From Schumannella sp. (GTDB taxonomy: Bacteria; Actinomycetota; Actinomycetes; Actinomycetales; Microbacteriaceae), in contig JAODAS010000204.1 of NCBI GenBank assembly GCA_025463555.1, positions 1 to 32,126 of the forward strand: DNA of 32,126 nt, written 5' to 3'. Positions within the stretch are counted from its first letter, which is position 1; every line of letters starts with the position of its first letter. Position numbers and translations under genes: made by a program. Positions 29,772 through 32,126 of the stretch are shown here, one piece after another. The notes below the pieces were generated by a model, which saw only the letters and a list, made by a program, of their open reading frames with translations, was not told the origin of the DNA and made no database searches.

Positions 29772-30524
29772 ATGAGCGACGCAGTTCCGGCACGGGTCAG
29801 CTTGCTTCGCGTGTGCATCGTCGCGGGGGTCGTCGAGGCTTTGTCGCTCGCTGCGGGTGTGATCGTGCAATTCACCACGAATCTCACCGGGTGGGGGCCA
29901 TGGCTCGCCATCGGCGCACTGGCGCTCGTGGCCGCGCTCGCAGAGTGGTTGCGCCAGGTTCTGACCGCACCTCGACCGGGACGGGTGCGGGCCGGATTCG
30001 AGGAGAAGATCGAGCCTCACCGGCGCACCCCAGCCGCCGCGGGCCTGCTTCTGACGGTCGTGGTCATCGGTGGCCTCGGGTTCGCAGCCGCCGCGGGCGT
30101 TGGCTACCTGTCGGGCTTCATCACGGGCAATGAGTCAGGAGCGGAGCGTCTGGCGGCCCCGGTAACGGCGGACTTTGACGGCGTTTCGGTTACCGTGTCG
30201 AGCGTCAGTCACACGCCGCACTTCACGCGGGTGTCCGTGGCGATCACCAACGGGCTGCCCAACACGATCGACCTGCCCCTCGGCTTCTGCTCGCTGTCGG
30301 TCGCGGGGGAGCAGACCCTGGATGCTGATGCCTTTCGAAGCTCCTGGCGTGCATCGATCGCACCGCAGACCACGCGCCAGGGTGTGCTCGTCTTTCCCGG
30401 GCATTTCGCGAGCGGGCCGGTCGAGGCCTCTCTCACTTTTGCAACCGTCTTCAAGCAGGGATTCGAAGGCCCCGACTCCATTGCCGTGACGGGCTTACCG
30501 CTCACCGCCCTGCCGCCGGGCTGA
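29772..30524 (+). CDS. Membrane protein with extracytoplasmic beta domain, unknown
   Basis: A 250-aa protein with three helices (about residues 11-34, 42-60 and 88-114) and a C-terminal domain of about 130 residues. That domain contains FDGVSVTVSSVSHTPHFTRV, then TNGLPNTIDLPLGFCSLSV, and resembles a small immunoglobulin-like fold. I do not recognise the family. The first two helices with an intervening NLTGWGPW and a basic loop recall small actinobacterial membrane proteins. An in-frame start at 29709 is possible but adds a segment with no ribosome site; ATG 29772 is preferred. It follows the ABC operon after 132 bp and may be separate from it. Confidence 0.65.
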   Translation: MSDAVPARVSLLRVCIVAGVVEALSLAAGVIVQFTTNLTGWGPWLAIGALALVAALAEWLRQVLTAPRPGRVRAGFEEKIEPHRRTPAAAGLLLTVVVIGGLGFAAAAGVGYLSGFITGNESGAERLAAPVTADFDGVSVTVSSVSHTPHFTRVSVAITNGLPNTIDLPLGFCSLSVAGEQTLDADAFRSSWRASIAPQTTRQGVLVFPGHFASGPVEASLTFATVFKQGFEGPDSIAVTGLPLTALPPG

Positions 30525-30827
30525 CCCGCCCGGGAGAGCAACATGAGTGGACTCGCTCGGGCGCGGCGCGCCCTGCGGATCAGGTTGCGGGGCGCACCGC
30601 TGAGGACGGTAACCAATCGCCCCCGACGAACAACCATAGGCGAGGGGAGCACCCCATGTGGTTCGCGACTCGATATACCGCTTGCGCCAACGGCCCGAAG
30701 GCGTGCCGCGTGCGGGAGTCGCATGCCATATCCGATGCGGTTAGGGAATGGCTGGTTTGGCCTCGAGCGCGCGTATTACGCTGGCGCAGCCGGTCGTGGA
30801 CGGGCCGACCGCGAGGGGAGAATTCGA
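30525..30827 (+). other. 303-bp stretch without a convincing gene, upstream of PAP2
   Basis: The frame of the PAP2 gene stays open from ATG 30543 but encodes an Arg/Ala-rich, unconserved-looking peptide. A second short reading starts at ATG 30656 behind GAGGGGAG and runs out of frame into PAP2. The 10-mer GCGAGGGGAG occurs twice, at 30640-30649 and 30811-30820, each time as the ribosome site of an ATG. Base composition is less GC-biased in the middle (30640-30780). It may be a decayed gene or a long leader. Confidence 0.5.
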
Positions 30828-31562
30828 ATGACGGAGGTCTCGAGCCGCCGGGCGCGCATGCGTGCGTTCAACGAGAAGTTCATCGTCGAGGTGAGGCAGG
30901 TTCCCGCGTCGACGAAGCGGGCGCTGTACATCTGGGCGGCGGGCCTTGCCGGTGTGGGCCTGGCCGGATTCGTCACCCTCCTCGTGATCGTGGTGCGTGA
31001 CGGCGAGGTCGCCTCGATCGACCGCCCGTTCTCCGAGTGGCTTGCCGGCAGCCACTCGGACGCGCTCACGTCGGTGATGATCTGGCTGGCAATCCTGTTC
31101 GGGCCGGTCGTGCTGCCGATCGTCGCCCTCGTTGTCGTCGTGGCGTGGAGTTACTTCTCCAAGCACATCTGGCGGCCGCTGTTGCTTGCGATGGGCCTAC
31201 TTGCCGGACTGCTGGTCGTGCAGGTGGTCACGCGACTGGTGGGTCGCGACCGACCGCCGCCCGATCAGATGCTGTTCGGCGTCGACACCACGGCATCCTT
31301 CCCTTCCGGCCACGTGGCGGGCGCCGCCGACTTGATGCTCCTCGTGGCCTACCTGGTGTTCTCACGCCGAGAGGAGCCCCGCAGGGCTGCTCTCTCGTTC
31401 GCCGTCGCCGGCGTGCTTATCGTCGTGTCCGCAGTGAGCCGCATCTATCTGGGCTACCACTGGCCGTCGGATGCGCTTGCATCCGGCTTCCTGTCGCTGG
31501 CCGTTCTCGGCGGGGTGATCGCCCTCGATACGCACCGCACGATGCGAGTGAAAGACGACTAG
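30828..31562 (+). CDS. PAP2 family membrane phosphatase
   Basis: A 244-aa integral membrane phosphatase with about six helices. The active-site motifs are VGRDRPPP (138-145), FPSGHVAGA (158-166) and SRIYLGYHWPSD (204-215), giving the catalytic His162, His211 and Asp215. The first motif normally reads K-x6-R-P; here the Lys position is Thr135 with Arg136 beside it, an unusual change. The family removes phosphate from lipid phosphates such as undecaprenyl pyrophosphate or phosphatidate on the outer face of the membrane. GAGGGGAG seven bases before ATG 30828 sets the start. Its TAG stop overlaps the end of the transposase remnant, so the C-terminus could have been altered by the insertion. Confidence 0.9.
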   Translation: MTEVSSRRARMRAFNEKFIVEVRQVPASTKRALYIWAAGLAGVGLAGFVTLLVIVVRDGEVASIDRPFSEWLAGSHSDALTSVMIWLAILFGPVVLPIVALVVVVAWSYFSKHIWRPLLLAMGLLAGLLVVQVVTRLVGRDRPPPDQMLFGVDTTASFPSGHVAGAADLMLLVAYLVFSRREEPRRAALSFAVAGVLIVVSAVSRIYLGYHWPSDALASGFLSLAVLGGVIALDTHRTMRVKDD

Positions 31563-31836
31563 TCCGTGTTGATCAAGTTTGATTTGATCCAGATCAGGGT
31601 GGCGGCGAGGCTGACGGCGGCGCGGTAGCTTCTGAGGAGCTTGTCGGAGCGCATCGCGATCCCGCGCCACTGCTTGAGCCGGTTGAAGCAGCGCTCGACG
31701 ACGTTGCGGCCCTTGTAGCGTTCCTGCTGCTGGTCGCCGAAGTCGATCGGCCTGCCCGGCTTTTTGCGGCGGTGCGCGATCTGGTCGTCCCGCTCAGGGA
31801 TCGTCGTCGCGAGCGCGCGACCGGGACTTGACGTCA
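31559..31836 (-). mobile_element. IS5-family transposase, C-terminal remnant
   Basis: The minus strand encodes ATTIPERDDQIAHRRKKPGR, GDQQQERYKGRNVVERCFNR and LKQWRGIAMRSDKLLRSYRA, then SLAATLIWIKSNLINTD before a stop at 31559. The ERCFN-x-x-K-Q-W-R-G-[IL]-A-x-R-x-D-K motif with its glutamate is the last part of the DDE domain of IS5-group transposases. Only about 90 of roughly 270 residues remain, and the N-terminal aspartates are missing, so it is inactive. The left end touches the PAP2 stop codon. The right break lies near 31815-31850, just before the next gene. No intact terminal repeats were found. Confidence 0.85.
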
Positions 31837-31863
31837 TGCTTGTTTTTTGCAAGTGTTGACCGC

Positions 31864-32126
31864 ATGAGCCTCTTCATTACCTGCCCGGTCGAGAGCGTCG
31901 AGCGCGCGACCGCCTTCTACACCGCCCTCGGCTGGACCCTCAACGCCGAGATGTCCGATCACAACGTGTCGTGCTTCGCGATCGCGCCCGAGCAGTACGT
32001 CATGCTCGGAAGCCGCGAGATGTACGCGAGCGTCGGCGGCGTCGAGGAGCTGGTCGGCGGACCCCACACGCCCTCGAAGGTCACGGTCTCGTTCGACCTC
32101 GGCAGCCGCGAGGCGGTCGACGAGCT
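31864..32126 (+). CDS. VOC family protein, N-terminal part, cut by window edge
   Basis: The sequence from ATG 31864 reads MSLFITCPVESVERATAFYT, then ALGWTLNAEMSDHNVSCFAI and APEQYVMLGSREMYASV. This is the glyoxalase/PhnB-like VOC type in which the first metal-ligand histidine is replaced (FITCPV). It is open to the end of the window. The upstream 27 bp contain no clear ribosome site and abut the IS remnant, so its original promoter may be lost. It is not closely related to the VOC genes at 1-224 or 6418-6828. Confidence 0.82.
   Translation, partial: MSLFITCPVESVERATAFYTALGWTLNAEMSDHNVSCFAIAPEQYVMLGSREMYASVGGVEELVGGPHTPSKVTVSFDLGSREAVDE

Noticed and set aside
28575-30020. A 481-codon open frame on the minus strand.
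   Set aside because: It is antisense to the ABC ATPase gene, whose Walker and signature motifs are unmistakable.
30543-30827. N-terminal extension of the PAP2 protein by 95 residues.
   Set aside because: The added part is Arg/Ala-rich and unlike PAP2 proteins, while ATG 30828 has a strong ribosome site and gives a normal length.
31848-31856. Short stem CTTG/CAAG around a T-run before the last VOC gene.
   Set aside because: Only four pairs with a T-rich loop; too weak to call a terminator or operator.
1-32126. CRISPR arrays, tRNA or rRNA genes, prophage or integrase genes.
   Set aside because: I saw no regularly spaced repeats, no tRNA T-arm-like segments in a cloverleaf context, and no phage or recombinase domains apart from the IS5 remnant. 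This was by eye, not by program.

Overview
The window is high-GC DNA with strong GC bias at third codon positions, GTG/TTG starts, AGGAGG-type ribosome sites and a Gram-positive/actinobacterial-type LexA box. The gene content (LAL regulators, DUF4097 with DrrA/DrrB-like ABC genes, WxL-like surface proteins, DUF6157, DUF4389) points to an actinomycete, probably Micrococcales and plausibly Microbacteriaceae. That placement is inferred; no rRNA or tRNA gene was seen. The region is accessory and metabolic rather than core.

Layout. (1) 1-5615, minus strand: a MalT-like LuxR (LAL) regulator, then a tightly packed five-gene operon (conserved 80-aa protein, quinone-oxidoreductase-like MDR enzyme, DUF4389, DUF2306, VOC protein) with two ATGA overlaps. 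A perfect inverted repeat lies between regulator and operon. (2) 5801-9008: small genes including an unknown secreted protein, a VOC protein, a DUF6157 protein, a small membrane protein coupled to a truncated winged-helix regulator, a DUF4190-like membrane protein, and an AlkD-type DNA alkylation repair protein. (3) 9135-12461, minus strand: a ribbon-helix-helix protein, a DUF4097 beta-repeat protein and a DrrA/DrrB-like ABC exporter. The promoter has a perfect operator between -35 and -10, a second operator copy 21 bp away, and an apparently leaderless start. A 51-bp relic of a second AlkD gene lies just upstream.

(4) 12558-13799: an azoreductase-like flavoprotein divergent from a single-cysteine HxlR regulator, sharing a dyad operator. 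(5) 13841-18342, minus strand: a surface module made of a HupE/UreJ-like membrane protein, a secreted metallophosphoesterase with a WxL-like C-terminal wall-binding domain, and a DUF916 (WxL partner) membrane protein. Divergent from it are a BMP-like lipoprotein and a membrane-anchored protein with a Pro/Ser/Thr linker. (6) 20369-22926: a second MDR enzyme, an aldo/keto reductase, and a small protein behind a near-consensus SOS box.

(7) 23086-29639, plus strand: an IclR regulator followed by a strong promoter and a four-gene unit: solute-binding lipoprotein, FAD-dependent oxidoreductase, fused two-domain permease and ATPase. Perfect hairpins lie after the first and second genes. The layout suggests import of a small molecule that the embedded flavoenzyme then oxidises; the substrate is unknown. 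(8) 29772-32126: a membrane protein, a 303-nt stretch with no convincing gene, a PAP2 phosphatase, an IS5-family transposase remnant touching the phosphatase stop codon, and the start of another VOC gene cut by the window edge.

The most promising units for new biology are the WxL-like phosphatase module, the RHH/DUF4097/ABC cassette with its operator architecture, the IclR/FAD/ABC operon and the SOS-controlled small protein. No CRISPR array, prophage, integrase or complete mobile element was seen.
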